NCBI GenBank assembly: GCA_037200045.1
Contig: JBBCHM010000002.1
Location: forward strand, 1,415,241 to 1,479,240
From: Rhizomicrobium sp.
GTDB lineage: Bacteria > Pseudomonadota > Alphaproteobacteria > Micropepsales > Micropepsaceae
DNA: 64,000 nt
Direction of reading: 5' to 3'
Each line of letters opens with the position of its first letter. The first letter of the stretch is position 1. Positions 42,839 through 53,231 of this stretch are shown in pieces. The notes below the pieces were generated by a model. That model saw only the letters and a program-made list of their open reading frames with translations, searched no databases and was not told the origin of the DNA. The position numbers and the translations under genes were made by a program.

Positions 42839-44212
42839 CTATTTCGAAATTTCCTCCAGCGACAAATCCTTCACCTTCGGGCCGAAGATGCCGATCGCCA
42901 GCACCACCACCGCCATGCTCGCGGCGATCAGCGCGAAGACGCCGCCGACACCGAAATCCTTCAGCACGAACGCGATCACGAAGGCGCTGAACACGGTCGA
43001 CAGCCGGCTCCACGAATAGACGAAGCCCACCGCCAACGCGCGGATGCGCGTCGGGTAGAGCTCCGCCTGATAGGCGTGGAACGAGAACGACATGATGTTG
43101 TTGGCCAGCGTCACCAGCGCTCCGAACAGCACCAGCAGCGCCGCCTCGCGCACGCCGGCGAACAGAAGTCCGAACACCGCGACGCAGACCGCCGCGCCGA
43201 CGATGGCCCATTTGCGCTCGATCTTGTCGGTGAACAGCGCCGCCAGCAGCGGCCCGAACGGCGCCGCTATGGCGATGAAGAAGGTGTAGCCCAGACTCTT
43301 GGTCACCTCGATGCCCTGGCCGATCAGAAAGCTCGGCACCCAATTGTTGAAGCCGTAGAACCCCACCGTCTGGAACAGGTTGAACACGATCAGCATCAGC
43401 GTGCGCGAAAGATAGGGCTTGGCGAAGATCTCGCCGAAACGGCCGCGCGGCACCTCCATCTCGGCCGGCGCGGGCTCGGCCAACGGGCCGCTTTCGGCGA
43501 TCGCCTGCGCCTCGAAGCGCGCCACGACGGCATCGGCGTCGGCGAGGCGTCCGCGCCCGGCCAGCCAGCGCGGGCTCTCCGGCACCGACAGGCGGATGAA
43601 CCACACGGCCAGCGCGCCGGCCGATCCCAACAGCACCACCCAGCGCCAGCCGTCGAGCCCGAATGGCGTGCGCGGCACCAAGAGCCAGGCCAGCAAGGCC
43701 ACGACCGGGATCGCGCTGAACTGCACCACCTGGTTGAAGGCGAAGGCGCGGCCGCGCACCGCCTTGGGCACCAGCTCGGCGATATAGGCGTCGATGGTGA
43801 CGAGCTCGACGCCGATGCCGATGCCGGCGATGAAGCGCCACAGCAGAAGCCCGAAGGCGTCGGTCTGGAACGCCATCGCGGTCGCCGCCACGGTGTACCA
43901 CAGCAGCGAGAAGGTGAAGATCGTGCGCCGCCCGAAGCGGTCGGCGACGAAACCGAACAGCGCGGTGCCGATGAACAGACCCATGAAGAACGCCGCCACG
44001 AAGGCGGCAAGCCCCGTCGTGCCGAACAGGCCCGGCGTGGTCGGCGTCAGGATGCCGGCCTTCACCAGCCCCGGCCCGACATAGGCCGACAGGAACATGT
44101 CGTAGAATTCGAAGAACCCGCCCAGCGACAACAGCACGACGCGCGTCCACATCGCGCGGCCCGGCGGCAGCCTTTCGAGACGCGCGGCAATGGCGGCGGC
44201 GGATTGATCCAT
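42839..44212 (-). CDS. MFS transporter (sugar/metabolite:H+ symporter type)
   Basis: A 457-residue protein with about 12 membrane helices. [18 protein letters not shown] is helix 1, [16 protein letters not shown] the loop 2-3 motif and [20 protein letters not shown] helix 4. The charged loop after helix 6 (residues about 205-240) is typical of PF00083 members. The substrate is unclear; the D..G/GxxxDrxGRR elements fit organic-acid or sugar porters. Divergent from coaA, with a 94-bp gap. Confidence 0.88.
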   Translation of the reverse strand: MDQSAAAIAARLERLPPGRAMWTRVVLLSLGGFFEFYDMFLSAYVGPGLVKAGILTPTTPGLFGTTGLAAFVAAFFMGLFIGTALFGFVADRFGRRTIFTFSLLWYTVAATAMAFQTDAFGLLLWRFIAGIGIGVELVTIDAYIAELVPKAVRGRAFAFNQVVQFSAIPVVALLAWLLVPRTPFGLDGWRWVVLLGSAGALAVWFIRLSVPESPRWLAGRGRLADADAVVARFEAQAIAESGPLAEPAPAEMEVPRGRFGEIFAKPYLSRTLMLIVFNLFQTVGFYGFNNWVPSFLIGQGIEVTKSLGYTFFIAIAAPFGPLLAALFTDKIERKWAIVGAAVCVAVFGLLFAGVREAALLVLFGALVTLANNIMSFSFHAYQAELYPTRIRALAVGFVYSWSRLSTVFSAFVIAFVLKDFGVGGVFALIAASMAVVVLAIGIFGPKVKDLSLEEISK

Positions 44213-44306
44213 GCGCGGTCCCCCGAGTCGGGCGGCAGTTTCGCCCGAAGCCGCGCGGCGGTGCAAAGCCCGCGCGCGCCTCGCCCGCCCATGGCATAAT
44301 CGCGCG

Positions 44307-45044
44307 ATGACGGACGCGTTTTCCGTGAGCGAGGAGCTGCGCCGCCTGGCGGCGGGCGCGAACGGGGCGCCCTATGTCGTCGGCGTGGCCGGCAGCGTCG
44401 CGGTCGGCAAGAGCACCTTCGCCGCCGGCCTCGCGCGCGCCGCCCTCGCCTGGCCGCAGCAGCCGCTTGTCGCGGCCATCGCCACCGACGGCTTTCTTTT
44501 CCCCAATGCGGTGCTGGCCGAGCGCGGCCTCGCGCTGCGCAAGGGCTTTCCCGAATCCTACGACGTGGCGGCGATGCGCGCCGCCATCGCCGCCATCAAG
44601 GCCGGCGCGCGGGTGCCCCTGCCCCGCTATTCCCATGTCACCTATGACGTCGATCCGGCGGACCCGCTCGTGGTCGAACGGCCCTCGCTTCTCATCCTCG
44701 ACGGCCTGCATCTGGCGCAGGTCGAACAGCCGGGCGCGCCGCGCCTGATCGACCATCTGATCTATCTCGACGCGGAGGAGGACGTGATCGCGGGCTGGTT
44801 CACGGCACGCCTGCTGCCGCTGATGCGCGCCGGACGCGCGGATCCCAACTCCTTCTATTACCGCTTCCGCGACTGGGACGAGGCCCAGCGCACCGACTTC
44901 GCCGGCCGCGTCTGGAAAGGCATCAACCTTCCGAACCTGCGCGACCACATCGTCAAGGACCGCGACGCCGCCGACGTGATCGTGACCAAGCGCGCGGATC
45001 ATTCCGTCGCGTCGGTCGCGCGCCGGCCCAGCCCGTCTATCTGA
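44307..45044 (+). CDS. coaA: Type I pantothenate kinase
   Basis: A 245-residue protein with P-loop [12 protein letters not shown] near residues 24-35. [26 protein letters not shown] and [10 protein letters not shown] match CoaA substrate and Mg-binding blocks, and [13 protein letters not shown] fits its C-terminal end. It phosphorylates pantothenate, the first step of CoA synthesis. It is shorter than the E. coli enzyme (about 316) because N-terminal and C-terminal extensions are missing. The 3' end overlaps the convergent EAL-like gene by 8 bp. Confidence 0.88.
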   Translation: MTDAFSVSEELRRLAAGANGAPYVVGVAGSVAVGKSTFAAGLARAALAWPQQPLVAAIATDGFLFPNAVLAERGLALRKGFPESYDVAAMRAAIAAIKAGARVPLPRYSHVTYDVDPADPLVVERPSLLILDGLHLAQVEQPGAPRLIDHLIYLDAEEDVIAGWFTARLLPLMRAGRADPNSFYYRFRDWDEAQRTDFAGRVWKGINLPNLRDHIVKDRDAADVIVTKRADHSVASVARRPSPSI

Positions 45045-45864
45045 GCGGCCGCTCCGTATAGAGCACGTCGCGGATGTCGTCCGGCATTGCGCTCGCCGCC
45101 AGCGCCGGACGGCCGATCGCCTGACCGGCCACGAAGCGCACGCCCGCAGCATGCACCGTCTCCAATTCGGCGGCGCTGTCGACCTGGTCCATGCAGGAGA
45201 GCGCCGTCTGGAGCGTCGCCTGCCGCGCCAGCCAACGCGCCTCGCTCTGCATGCCGTGGAACGGCAGCTTCGCCGGCATCGACATCACCAGGCCCGAGGC
45301 ATGCAGCGGCTCGTGCCCGCCCAGAAGGATGCGGCTGCCCGGCAGATGCGCCCAGACCCGCGGCGCCACCAGGCGGAGCGAGGCGACCAGTTCGCCGATC
45401 CGCTTGGCCGTCGCGTGTTCGGGTATGTCCTCGATCTTGATGACGAGATAGGGCTGCTCGCGCGCATGGGCGGCGCGCAGCGCCTCGCGATAGGCGATGC
45501 GGCCGCGCGGGTCGGACAGCGTCGCGAAGCCGACCGAGGCGCCGACCGCGGCCACGATGCCGTGCCGCGCCAGCGTGGCCGCGAAGTCCAGCGCATGGTC
45601 CAGGATCGCGCAATCGATCTGCGTCCACTGCGCGGCCGAGAAATCCGGGAACGCGCGATGGCCGTGGATCGCATCGGCGGCGTCATAGGTCGGGGAGCAG
45701 AACAGCGCCGCCACGCCATGGCGCTGCAGATCGAACACCGGAAAGAAGCGCAGCAGGAAGCCGTGGTGCGGCAGCGCCCCGGTCTGCGCCAAGGTTCCGC
45801 GCATATCGGGCGCGAAGGCCATGGGCGCGGGCGCGCTGTCTTGATGATAGCCGAGAAACGCCAC
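45037..45864 (-). CDS. Degenerate EAL-domain-like protein
   Basis: A 275-residue protein. LRFFPVFDLQRHGVAALF stands where EAL phosphodiesterases have their first strand and E-A-L, but the catalytic Glu is gone. HGIVAAVGASVGFATLSDP, EQPYLVIKIEDIPE and the end VRFVAGQAIGRP (compare GQGxxFGRP) keep the fold. It likely binds a nucleotide or protein partner rather than hydrolysing c-di-GMP. Soluble, cytoplasmic. Confidence 0.65.
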   Translation of the reverse strand: MAFLGYHQDSAPAPMAFAPDMRGTLAQTGALPHHGFLLRFFPVFDLQRHGVAALFCSPTYDAADAIHGHRAFPDFSAAQWTQIDCAILDHALDFAATLARHGIVAAVGASVGFATLSDPRGRIAYREALRAAHAREQPYLVIKIEDIPEHATAKRIGELVASLRLVAPRVWAHLPGSRILLGGHEPLHASGLVMSMPAKLPFHGMQSEARWLARQATLQTALSCMDQVDSAAELETVHAAGVRFVAGQAIGRPALAASAMPDDIRDVLYTERPLR

Positions 45865-46066
45865 GATCCCGCCCCGTCCTTGGTTGCCATAGGACTACGC
45901 ACGGCCGGGCAATTCGCCTAAAGGGCGAAAGGACTAATTGGCGGACTGGTTAGCGAACGGTTACCGGGCGGGAACCGGCGTAGCCCGTCGCGCCTCGAAC
46001 GAAGCGCGGGCGGGCGGGCGAAATTCTGGGTTGCGGGGCGGCAAAGTTTTCGTCCGCCAAATCGAA

Positions 46067-46152
46067 TGGTGCCCCTGGCCGGACTTGAACCAGCACGCCC
46101 GTGAAGGCAACAGATTTTGAGTCTGCCGCGTCTACCGTTCCGCCACAGGGGC
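46067..46152 (-). tRNA. tRNA-Leu (CAA)
   Basis: The 86-nt gene on the minus strand runs from GCCCCTGTGGCGGAACGG to GGCCAGGGGC-A-CCA. The acceptor stem pairs, CCA is encoded, the anticodon loop is CTCAAAA (CAA) and a long variable arm is present. It reads UUG. Confidence 0.95.
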
Positions 46153-46308
46153 ACTCAAAACTTCCGGAAGGCGCGGGAATATAGTCGACCCTGCCTGCGC
46201 GTCAACGCTCGCGCCGCCCGCCCCGGAACGGCGTTCCGGCATGAGCTTGTGCGGCGGCGGCAACGACGCTAAGGCGTGAGCCACGCCGCAGTCTTTCGAA
46301 GGTGTCCG

Positions 46309-47283
46309 ATGAACGCTCCCGCCCCCGAACTCCGCGACGGCGCCCCGCGCCACGACTGGACCCGCGCGGAGATCGCACGCCTCTTCGCCCTGCCCTTCGC
46401 CGACCTCCTCTTCCGCGCCCAGACCGTGCATCGCCAGAACTTCGACGCCAACGAAGTGCAGGTCTCCACCCTGCTGTCGATCAAGACCGGCGGCTGCCCG
46501 GAGGATTGCGGCTATTGCTCGCAAAGCGCCAGCCACGAGACCGGCCTCAAAGCCTCCAAGCTGATGGCGGTCGACGCCGTGCTGGCCGATGCGCGCGCCG
46601 CCAAGGCGGCCGGCGCGACGCGTTTCTGCATGGGCGCCGCCTGGCGCTCGCCCAAGGACAAGGACCTCGACGCGGTGTGCGCCATGGTCGAGGGCGTCAA
46701 GGCGCTCGGCATGGAGACCTGCGTCACGCTCGGCATGCTGACGCCGCCGCAGGCGAGCCGGCTGAAGAGCGCCGGGCTCGACTACTACAACCACAACATC
46801 GACACCTCGCCGGAATATTACGGCGAGATCATCACCACCCGGACCTTCCAGGACCGGCTCGACACGCTCGCCCATGTGCGCGAGGCCGGCATCCATGTCT
46901 GCTGCGGCGGCATCGTCGGCATGGGCGAGGACGCCGACGACCGCGTCGGCATGATCCACGCCCTCGCCACCCTGCCGGTCCATCCCGAGAGCGTGCCGAT
47001 CAACGGGCTGGTCAAGATCGCCGGCACCAAGCTGGGCGACAGCGCCGCGCTCGATCCGCTCGACTTCGTGCGCACCATCGCGGTGGCGCGCCTGACCATG
47101 CCGCGCTCGATGGTCCGCCTGTCGGCCGGCCGCGGCGAGATGAGCGACGAGGCGCAGGCGCTGTGCTTCCTGGCCGGCGCCAATTCGATCTTCTACGGCG
47201 AAAAGCTGCTCACCACGCCCAATCCGGAAGAGAGCCACGACCACAAGCTGTTCGCCAGGCTCGGCATCGTCGCGATGGCGTGA
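46309..47283 (+). CDS. bioB: Biotin synthase
   Basis: A 324-residue radical-SAM enzyme. The 4Fe-4S motif is [14 protein letters not shown] (CxxxCxxC). [10 protein letters not shown] precedes it, and [32 protein letters not shown] and [14 protein letters not shown] match BioB blocks, with the 2Fe-2S ligands in the CMGAAWR/CVT region. It inserts sulfur into dethiobiotin. No other bio gene is near. Biotin would serve the carboxylase at 56444. Confidence 0.96.
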   Translation: MNAPAPELRDGAPRHDWTRAEIARLFALPFADLLFRAQTVHRQNFDANEVQVSTLLSIKTGGCPEDCGYCSQSASHETGLKASKLMAVDAVLADARAAKAAGATRFCMGAAWRSPKDKDLDAVCAMVEGVKALGMETCVTLGMLTPPQASRLKSAGLDYYNHNIDTSPEYYGEIITTRTFQDRLDTLAHVREAGIHVCCGGIVGMGEDADDRVGMIHALATLPVHPESVPINGLVKIAGTKLGDSAALDPLDFVRTIAVARLTMPRSMVRLSAGRGEMSDEAQALCFLAGANSIFYGEKLLTTPNPEESHDHKLFARLGIVAMA

Positions 47284-47394
47284 CGGGCCGCGATTTGGCG
47301 CTTGATTTCGGCCGTTTTCGGGCCCAAGGAAAGATCGTTCCGCCGCGATTTGCAGCCGGAACGCTCCGACAACCCGATTGCCAGGTCCAGCGCG

Positions 47395-47916
47395 ATGCAC
47401 CCGTCCAACACGGCTGAGCAGCACGGGGCGAGCGCGTCCGCCACGGCCCGCAGCCTGGCCGTCGCCGCGGCCATCGAGAAGCTCATCGTCTGGGTCGGCT
47501 CGCCCGCGTCGCTGGCGCTGCACACGGTCGCCTTCATCGCCGCCTTCACGCTGTCGATCGCGCGGCTGGTGGACTGGAATCTGATGCTGCTGGTCCTGAC
47601 CACGGTGGTCTCGCTGGAGGCGATCTATCTGGCGATCTTCATCCAGTTCAGCGTCAACCGTCAGGCCGCCAGCCTGAAGGGCGTCGAGGAGGATGTCGAG
47701 AGCATCCAGGTCGATGTCGAGGAGCTCGGCGAGCATGTCGAGGGCCTGAAGGAGGACGTCGAGGAGATCCAGGAAGACGTGGCCGAGATCAGCGAGGACA
47801 CCGAGGAGGACACCGCCGAGGAGGTCCGCAAGCAGAAACAGGCCGAGATGCTCGAAGGCCTCACCAACGACGTGAAGCACCTGCTGGCGCAGCTGGAATC
47901 GCTGAAGACGCGGTGA
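47395..47916 (+). CDS. Membrane-anchored coiled-coil protein (iron-permease-like DUF)
   Basis: A 173-residue protein. Two membrane helices (residues about 33-52 and 59-82, ASLALHTVAFIAAFTLSIAR and WNLMLLVLTTVVSLEAIYLA) precede a long acidic coiled coil rich in repeated EDVEEIQEDV-type heptads. The helix pair is like the short low-affinity iron permease/DUF1003 group, known for LLVLTTVVSLEAIYL. Function unknown; the cytosolic acidic coil may oligomerise. An upstream TTG frame exists but lacks this homology. Confidence 0.68.
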   Translation: MHPSNTAEQHGASASATARSLAVAAAIEKLIVWVGSPASLALHTVAFIAAFTLSIARLVDWNLMLLVLTTVVSLEAIYLAIFIQFSVNRQAASLKGVEEDVESIQVDVEELGEHVEGLKEDVEEIQEDVAEISEDTEEDTAEEVRKQKQAEMLEGLTNDVKHLLAQLESLKTR

Positions 47917-47946
47917 CGTTCGGGCGCCAGAGGTTACACACACCGT

Positions 47947-48031
47947 TGTCATCCGCCGCGAATGCGGCGGACCCAGTTGCAACCTGCCGAGCAGACGTCA
48001 CCTGGGTCCGCCGCATTCGCGGCGGATGACA
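47947..48031. repeat. Intergenic 30-bp perfect inverted repeat, family A copy 2
   Basis: Two 30-bp arms (47947-47976 and 48002-48031) are exact reverse complements, beginning TGTCATCCGCCGCGAATGCG and separated by 25 bp. This is the best-conserved copy in the window. It sits between the coiled-coil gene and the DUF2905 gene. Confidence 0.85.
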
Positions 48032-48121
48032 GGTTTTCTTATTATTGCATACGACAGTCCGCCAACCGACAGTATGGACGCCGCCCCGAATCTCGACGAT
48101 CCTGCGGGCCTGGAGTTCCCC

Positions 48122-48319
48122 ATGCGCTGGCTGATCTATCTCGGCATCCTCCTCGTCGGCACGCTGCTCTTCAGCCAGGCCATCGCCATGATGGACCTCG
48201 ATCCCCTGCCCGGCGACATCCTCTACGACCGGGGAAACCTGCATATCCACATCCCCCTGCTCTATTCCCTGGGGACCAGCGTCGTTCTGGCCCTTCTCTT
48301 TTGGTTTTTTCGGCGGTAA
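48122..48319 (+). CDS. DUF2905 small membrane protein
   Basis: A 65-residue protein starting MRWLIYLGILLVGTLLF. LPGDILYDRGNLHIHIPLLY followed by a second membrane helix is the DUF2905 hallmark. It is of unknown function. ATG 48122 has GGAG nine bases upstream and fits the usual length; ATG 48074 would add 16 residues. PurH follows 36 bp downstream. Confidence 0.85.
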   Translation: MRWLIYLGILLVGTLLFSQAIAMMDLDPLPGDILYDRGNLHIHIPLLYSLGTSVVLALLFWFFRR

Positions 48320-48355
48320 GCCCACCCGTAACCCCTGCCCGGCCCCGAGTCGCCC

Positions 48356-49954
48356 ATGACGCTCCGCCCCATCCGCCGCGCGATCCTTTCGGTATTCGAC
48401 AAGGCCGGCCTGGTCGAATTCGCCGGCGGGCTGGACCGTCATGGCGTGGCGCTCATCTCCACCGGCGGCTCGGCCAAGGCGCTGCGCGAGGCCGGCCTCG
48501 CCGTCGCCGACATTTCCGAGGTCACCGGCTTTCCCGAGATGATGGACGGAAGGGTGAAGACGCTGCACCCCAAGGTCCATGGCGGCCTGCTGTCGCTGCG
48601 CGACAAGCCGGACCACGCCGCCGCGATGGCCGAGCACGGGATCGCGGGCATCGACCTGCTGGTCTCCAATCTCTATCCGTTCGAGGCGACCGTCGCGAAG
48701 GGCGCGTCCTTCGAGGACACCATCGAGCAGATCGACATCGGCGGCCCGGCGATGACGCGCTCGGCGGCGAAGAACCACGACTGGGTGACCGTCGTCGTCG
48801 ATCCCGAAGACTATGCCGCCGTGCTCGGCGAGATGGACGCCAACAACGGCGCGGTGTCGGGCGGCCTGCGCCGCCACCTCGCCCAGATCGCGTTCGCGCG
48901 CACCGCCGCCTATGACGCCGCGGTCTCCAACTGGTTCGCGAACGAACTCGCCAAGGACGGCGACAAGGCGCCGCCGCGCCGCCGCAGCTTCGCCGGCACG
49001 CTGCGCCAGCCCTTGCGCTATGGCGAGAATCCGCACCAGGAGGCCGCGTTCTACGTCACCGGCGATCCGCGCCCCGGCGTGGCGTCCGCGACGCAGCTCC
49101 AGGGCAAGGAGCTCTCCTACAACAACATCAACGACACCGACGCGGCCTATGAGCTCGTCGCCGAGTTCGCGCCAAAGGCCTCGGCCGCCTGCGCCATCAT
49201 CAAGCACGCCAATCCCTGCGGCGTCGCGCTCGCGCCGACGCTCGCCGAGGCCTATAAGCGCGCGCTCGCCTGCGATCCGGTCAGCGCCTTCGGCGGCGTG
49301 CTCGCCTTCAACCGCCCGCTCGACGGCGAGACCGCGGAGGAGATCGCCAAGCTGTTCACCGAGGTGATCATCGCGCCCGACGCCGACGCCGACGCGCGCA
49401 AGATTCTCGGCACGCGGAAAAACCTGCGCCTGCTGATCGCCGGCGGCCTGCCCGATCCCGACAGCGCCGGCCTCACCTTCCGTTCCGTGTCGGGCGGCTT
49501 CCTGGTGCAGACGCGCGACAATGGCCGCGTCGGGCGCGCCGATCTGAAGGTCGTCACCCGGCGACAGCCGACCGAGCGCGAGATCGCCGACATGCTGCTC
49601 GCCTTCACCATCGGCAAGCATGTGAAGTCCAACGCCGTCGTCTATGTGAAGGACGGCGTCACCGCCGCGATCGGCGCCGGCCAGATGAGCCGCGTCGACT
49701 CCGCGCGCATCGCCGCGATCAAGGCGCGCGATGCGGCGAAACAGGCCGGCTGGCCCGAGCCGATGACGAAAGGCTCGTCGGCCGCGTCCGAGGCGTTCTT
49801 CCCGTTCCCGGACGGATTGCTCGCGGTGGCCGAGGCCGGCGCCACGGCGGTGATTCAGCCGGGCGGCTCGATCGGTGATCAAAAAGTAATCGACGCTGCC
49901 GACGAAGCGGGCCTCGCCATGGTTTTCACCGGCATGCGCCACTTCCGGCACTGA
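48356..49954 (+). CDS. purH: Bifunctional AICAR transformylase/IMP cyclohydrolase
   Basis: A 532-residue enzyme. The N-terminal MGS-like IMP cyclohydrolase domain (residues 1-200) has [14 protein letters not shown] and [14 protein letters not shown]. The C-terminal transformylase has [14 protein letters not shown] and [13 protein letters not shown] (catalytic Lys-His) and ends with TGMRHFRH. It performs the last two steps of IMP synthesis. Length matches the family exactly. Confidence 0.97.
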   Translation: MTLRPIRRAILSVFDKAGLVEFAGGLDRHGVALISTGGSAKALREAGLAVADISEVTGFPEMMDGRVKTLHPKVHGGLLSLRDKPDHAAAMAEHGIAGIDLLVSNLYPFEATVAKGASFEDTIEQIDIGGPAMTRSAAKNHDWVTVVVDPEDYAAVLGEMDANNGAVSGGLRRHLAQIAFARTAAYDAAVSNWFANELAKDGDKAPPRRRSFAGTLRQPLRYGENPHQEAAFYVTGDPRPGVASATQLQGKELSYNNINDTDAAYELVAEFAPKASAACAIIKHANPCGVALAPTLAEAYKRALACDPVSAFGGVLAFNRPLDGETAEEIAKLFTEVIIAPDADADARKILGTRKNLRLLIAGGLPDPDSAGLTFRSVSGGFLVQTRDNGRVGRADLKVVTRRQPTEREIADMLLAFTIGKHVKSNAVVYVKDGVTAAIGAGQMSRVDSARIAAIKARDAAKQAGWPEPMTKGSSAASEAFFPFPDGLLAVAEAGATAVIQPGGSIGDQKVIDAADEAGLAMVFTGMRHFRH

Positions 49955-50094
49955 GCGATTCGCGTTAACCGTAAAATATTCACAGCCCGGGAACGAAAGT
50001 TGCAACCGGCGCCCTGTCGGAGCGTTGCAGTTAACGTTAAACTCTTCCCGTTTCAAAAGTATCAGCCATTCGTTGGGTCTTACGGTCGGGGGAT

Positions 50095-51471
50095 ATGGCC
50101 GTGCCGATTTCAAGGGTTCGCCACGCGATCCGCTGCGCGGCTTTTGCGACTGTGCTGGCCACGGGCATCGCGCCCGCGTCGCGCGCCGCCGACTACGCCG
50201 ACGGCAACTACGCCCTCAACCACATCAGCCTCGAAGCCGCGGTGAAGGTCTGGCGCCAGGCCGCCTGGCAGTTCGACGATTTCCTGGCGCAGGTCAAGCT
50301 CGGCGACGTCTATTCGAATTCTTCCGACGGCCGCTACTACGATCCGGTCGAGGCCTATGTCTGGTACTATCTGGCGAGCAAGAACCGCATGGGCCGCGCC
50401 CGCATGTGGGACGACGAAGCGGTCGACGTGATCCACACCCGCCGCGTCCACGCCTTCGCCAAGCAGCAGGAGCTTCTGCTCGAACTGTCCACCGACCAGC
50501 GCACCGACGCGCGCGAGCGCATCACCTACATCCTCTCCTGCCACGGCGCCGACGGCTTCCTCATGCTCGGCCGCATCGGCGAGACGCCGCGGCCCAGCTA
50601 TGACGACGAGGACGACGATGACCGCGGCGACGACCGGCGCGGCGACGATCGGCGGGGCAGTGACCGGCGCGGCAATGACCGGCAGGGCGACGACCGGGGA
50701 CGCGGCGGCGGCGGCTATCGCCCGTCCGGCCCGCCGCCCTCGGTGATGTCGCCCAACGATTCCGACGCGCTGGTCTATTTCCACATCGCCGACGCGATGG
50801 GCAATCCTCTGGGCCGCGGCTATCTCAACAGCCTCGAAGCCTATCTGCGCGGGACCTATTTTGGCGCGCGCATCGTGGACAAGCAGGCCAAGGCCTTCCA
50901 CTACTGGTTCCCGCCCTTCGAGTTCTATCCGACCGGAACCTCGGCCGGCGGCGTGCCGCTGACCGACGAATGCGTGCCGACGCTGGAGCGCCAGCGCGCC
51001 CTCGCCATGGCCGCCGCCATCCCGGCCGAGGCGGTGCGCCACGCCCTGTTCTTCCTCGGCTGGAAGGGCCCGCAGGCCGTCATCCAGTACCAGGCCTCGA
51101 TCCCCGACGAATCGACCGGCCGGCTCACCGGCGGCCAGCTCGTGCGCGCGGTCCAGACCGCGGCGGTGAACGGCGACGCCGTTTCGCAGAACACGCTGGG
51201 CGTGATGTACGCCAAGGGCCTGGGCGTGGTGACGAACTATGCGCGCGCCGAATACTGGTTCCTGAAGGCCGCGGACCAGCGCTTCCCGGCGGCGCTTTAT
51301 CACCTGGGCGTGCTCTACAAGGTCGGCCCGCCCGGCATCGACCAGGACCTGCACAAATCCAACGACTACATCACGAGTTCGGCCATCGCCGGCTTCCGGC
51401 CGACGATGAACCAGCTCGGCTCGCTCCTGAATGCCGCGGCGAACGAGCCGCCGCATCCCGGCCAGAATTGA
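50095..51471 (+). CDS. Secreted Sel1/TPR-like repeat protein with Asp/Arg-rich linker
   Basis: A 458-residue protein with a signal peptide (residues about 1-30, ending APASRAA). Sel1-like helical repeats occur near the N-terminus (FLAQVKLGDVYSNSSDGRYY, EAYVWYYLASKN) and C-terminus (DAVSQNTLGVMYAKGLGVV, ARAEYWFLKAADQRFPAALY). Between them lies a low-complexity repeat of DDRRGD/DRRGND units (residues about 175-205). Probably a periplasmic scaffold. It is followed after 11 bp by the Cys-rich gene. Upstream DNA holds several GTTAAC elements. Confidence 0.78.
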   Translation: MAVPISRVRHAIRCAAFATVLATGIAPASRAADYADGNYALNHISLEAAVKVWRQAAWQFDDFLAQVKLGDVYSNSSDGRYYDPVEAYVWYYLASKNRMGRARMWDDEAVDVIHTRRVHAFAKQQELLLELSTDQRTDARERITYILSCHGADGFLMLGRIGETPRPSYDDEDDDDRGDDRRGDDRRGSDRRGNDRQGDDRGRGGGGYRPSGPPPSVMSPNDSDALVYFHIADAMGNPLGRGYLNSLEAYLRGTYFGARIVDKQAKAFHYWFPPFEFYPTGTSAGGVPLTDECVPTLERQRALAMAAAIPAEAVRHALFFLGWKGPQAVIQYQASIPDESTGRLTGGQLVRAVQTAAVNGDAVSQNTLGVMYAKGLGVVTNYARAEYWFLKAADQRFPAALYHLGVLYKVGPPGIDQDLHKSNDYITSSAIAGFRPTMNQLGSLLNAAANEPPHPGQN

Positions 51472-51482
51472 AAGGTGCTCCG

Positions 51483-52154
51483 ATGAACATCATCACCCTT
51501 GCACGCGCCGCGCTCCTGGGCGCACTCGGCCTGGTCGTCGCGGCGATCGGCTTGCCCGCCCAGGCGGGCGTGGCGACCATGGGCGCGGTGCTGCTCGATC
51601 CCTTCGATCCGGTGCCGGAGATCCAGTTCCACCATTTCGGCGGCTATGGCTGCGATTACGGTTGCGGCGGCGGCTATCGCGGCTGCGGCGAGGTCTGCGG
51701 CCGAAGCTGCTATGACGGCTGCCGCCGGCACTATTACCGGCACACCGGCTGCGGCGACGGCTGCCGGCGCTATGTCCGCGACGATTGCGACCGCGATTGC
51801 GGCCGCCGCGACTGCCGCGACGATTGCCGGCGTTACGTCCGCGACGATTGCGACCACGACTGCGACCGCCATGACGGCGACCACGAACATGACGGCCGTC
51901 CGCCGGCGCCGCCCTGCGCCAGCGACCACTGCTACGATGCCGAGCATTACGAGCGCCGCTGGCGCGACGGCGACCATGTCGGCCAGGAATGGCTCGATCG
52001 CGGCACGCGCGAGCGCACCATGCACGACGATCACGGCAACTGGTACGGCCATGGCGACACCGATTGGCACGATTATGACGACGCGCCGCCGCCGCCTCCC
52101 CCGCCGCCGCCGGACGATCACGATCACGATCACGACCATCACGATCGCCATTGA
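51483..52154 (+). CDS. Secreted Cys/Asp/His-rich repeat protein
   Basis: A 223-residue protein with a signal peptide (IITLARAALLGALGLVVAAI, cleavage near AQA). The mature part has about 16 cysteines, many as CGxxC or DxC units, with CRRYVRDDC present twice (near residues 93 and 115). It ends in a proline run and an alternating Asp/His tail (DDHDHDHDHHDRH). It looks like a metal-binding or disulfide-rich envelope protein, possibly for zinc or nickel; no family recognised. Probably cotranscribed with the Sel1-like gene. Confidence 0.7.
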   Translation: MNIITLARAALLGALGLVVAAIGLPAQAGVATMGAVLLDPFDPVPEIQFHHFGGYGCDYGCGGGYRGCGEVCGRSCYDGCRRHYYRHTGCGDGCRRYVRDDCDRDCGRRDCRDDCRRYVRDDCDHDCDRHDGDHEHDGRPPAPPCASDHCYDAEHYERRWRDGDHVGQEWLDRGTRERTMHDDHGNWYGHGDTDWHDYDDAPPPPPPPPPDDHDHDHDHHDRH

Positions 52155-52244
52155 GACCGCCCCTCCGGGCAGGTAAACGGAAACGTCATTTGCCCCTTGC
52201 GCCGTCGGCCACTAGGTTGCCGGCTTCGCGAAAGGGACCCGCGC

Positions 52245-53087
52245 ATGCGCTTTCGTCTTCCGTTGCTGGCATTGCTCGTCTGGGTGGCGTCGTTCGAACT
52301 GGCCCTCGCCTGGGGCCAGGAAGGCCATTCCATCGTCGCCGAGATCGCCCAGCGCCGGCTGAGCCCCGCCGCCGCGGCGGATGTCGAGGCCATTCTCGGC
52401 AAGGGCCATTCGCTCGCCTCGGTATCGAGTTGGGCCGACGACCAGCGCACCGCCCATCCCGACACCTACAACTGGCATTTCGTCGACATCCCTCTCGCCG
52501 ACCAGACCTACGATCCGGCGACCGAGTGCAAGCCCGATCCCAAGGGCGATTGTTCCATCGCCGCGCTCGAGCGCCTCAAGCAGCAGCTTCGCTGCGGCGA
52601 CACGGCGGCGCGGCTGGACGCGCTGCGCTTCGCCGTCCACCTCGTCGGCGACATCCATCAGCCGCTGCACACGGTGGCCGATGCGCGCGGCGGCAACGAC
52701 ATCCCGGTCAAGGTCACCTTCAAGGGCACGGTCTGCACCAAGAACTGCGACCTCGACACGAATTTCCACGCGGTATGGGATTCGACGCTGATCCAGCGCA
52801 CCGTGTGGGCCTGGGGCTCCTATGTCGACAAGCTCGAAGCCGGCTGGCTGGCGACGCCCGAGGCCGCCGATCCCGCCACCGTCGCGGGCACGCCGACCGA
52901 CTGGGTGCTGCAGACCCACGCCGCGGCGCAGATCGTGTGGAACGCCAAGCCGGCGAACAACGTGCTCGACGACGCTTATTTTCAAGCGGTATCGCCGATC
53001 CTCGACAAACAGCTCGGCCTCGGCGGCCTGCGCCTGGCCAAATGGCTGAACGACACGTTCGCCTCGACGGAGTGCACGCCCTCATAA
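52245..53087 (+). CDS. S1/P1-type secreted nuclease
   Basis: A 280-residue protein with a signal peptide whose removal exposes WGQEGH; the N-terminal Trp is a zinc ligand in this family. Further ligands fall in SSWADDQR, NWHFVDIPL, HLVGDIHQPLH and NFHAVWDS. The three-zinc site hydrolyses single-stranded nucleic acids and 3'-nucleotides in the periplasm. ATG 52245 is the one that creates the signal peptide. Confidence 0.92.
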   Translation: MRFRLPLLALLVWVASFELALAWGQEGHSIVAEIAQRRLSPAAAADVEAILGKGHSLASVSSWADDQRTAHPDTYNWHFVDIPLADQTYDPATECKPDPKGDCSIAALERLKQQLRCGDTAARLDALRFAVHLVGDIHQPLHTVADARGGNDIPVKVTFKGTVCTKNCDLDTNFHAVWDSTLIQRTVWAWGSYVDKLEAGWLATPEAADPATVAGTPTDWVLQTHAAAQIVWNAKPANNVLDDAYFQAVSPILDKQLGLGGLRLAKWLNDTFASTECTPS

Positions 53088-53106
53088 CCCCCCGCCACCC
53101 CACCGA

Positions 53107-53231
53107 TGTCATGGCCCGCGAATGCGGGCCACCCGGTTGAGAGCGGTACGCTGTTTGTCGGGTTGGCTGCCGCCAATTTTCCGCGCCGGTGCAATTGTCA
53201 CCTGGATGGCCAGCATTCGCGGGCCCTGACA
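53107..53231. repeat. Intergenic inverted repeat, family A copy 3
   Basis: Left end TGTCATGGCCCGCGAATGCG...ACCC and right end ...GGCCAGCATTCGCGGGCC-TGACA, with a longer, about 70-80-bp interior. Arms are imperfect. Same family as 1973-2074 and 47947-48031. Confidence 0.72.

Noticed and set aside
42344..44299. Plus-strand 650-codon frame over the MFS gene
   Set aside because: Antisense to a clear 12-helix transporter; composition is Arg/His/Gln rich with no fold.
50640..50710. Short tandem DNA repeats (GGCGACGACCGG-like) as a CRISPR array
   Set aside because: They are in-frame codons of a DRRGD protein repeat inside a gene, without unique spacers.
51770..51870. Repeated GACGATTGC DNA units as a repeat array
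   Set aside because: They encode the Asp-Asp-Cys motifs of the Cys-rich protein.
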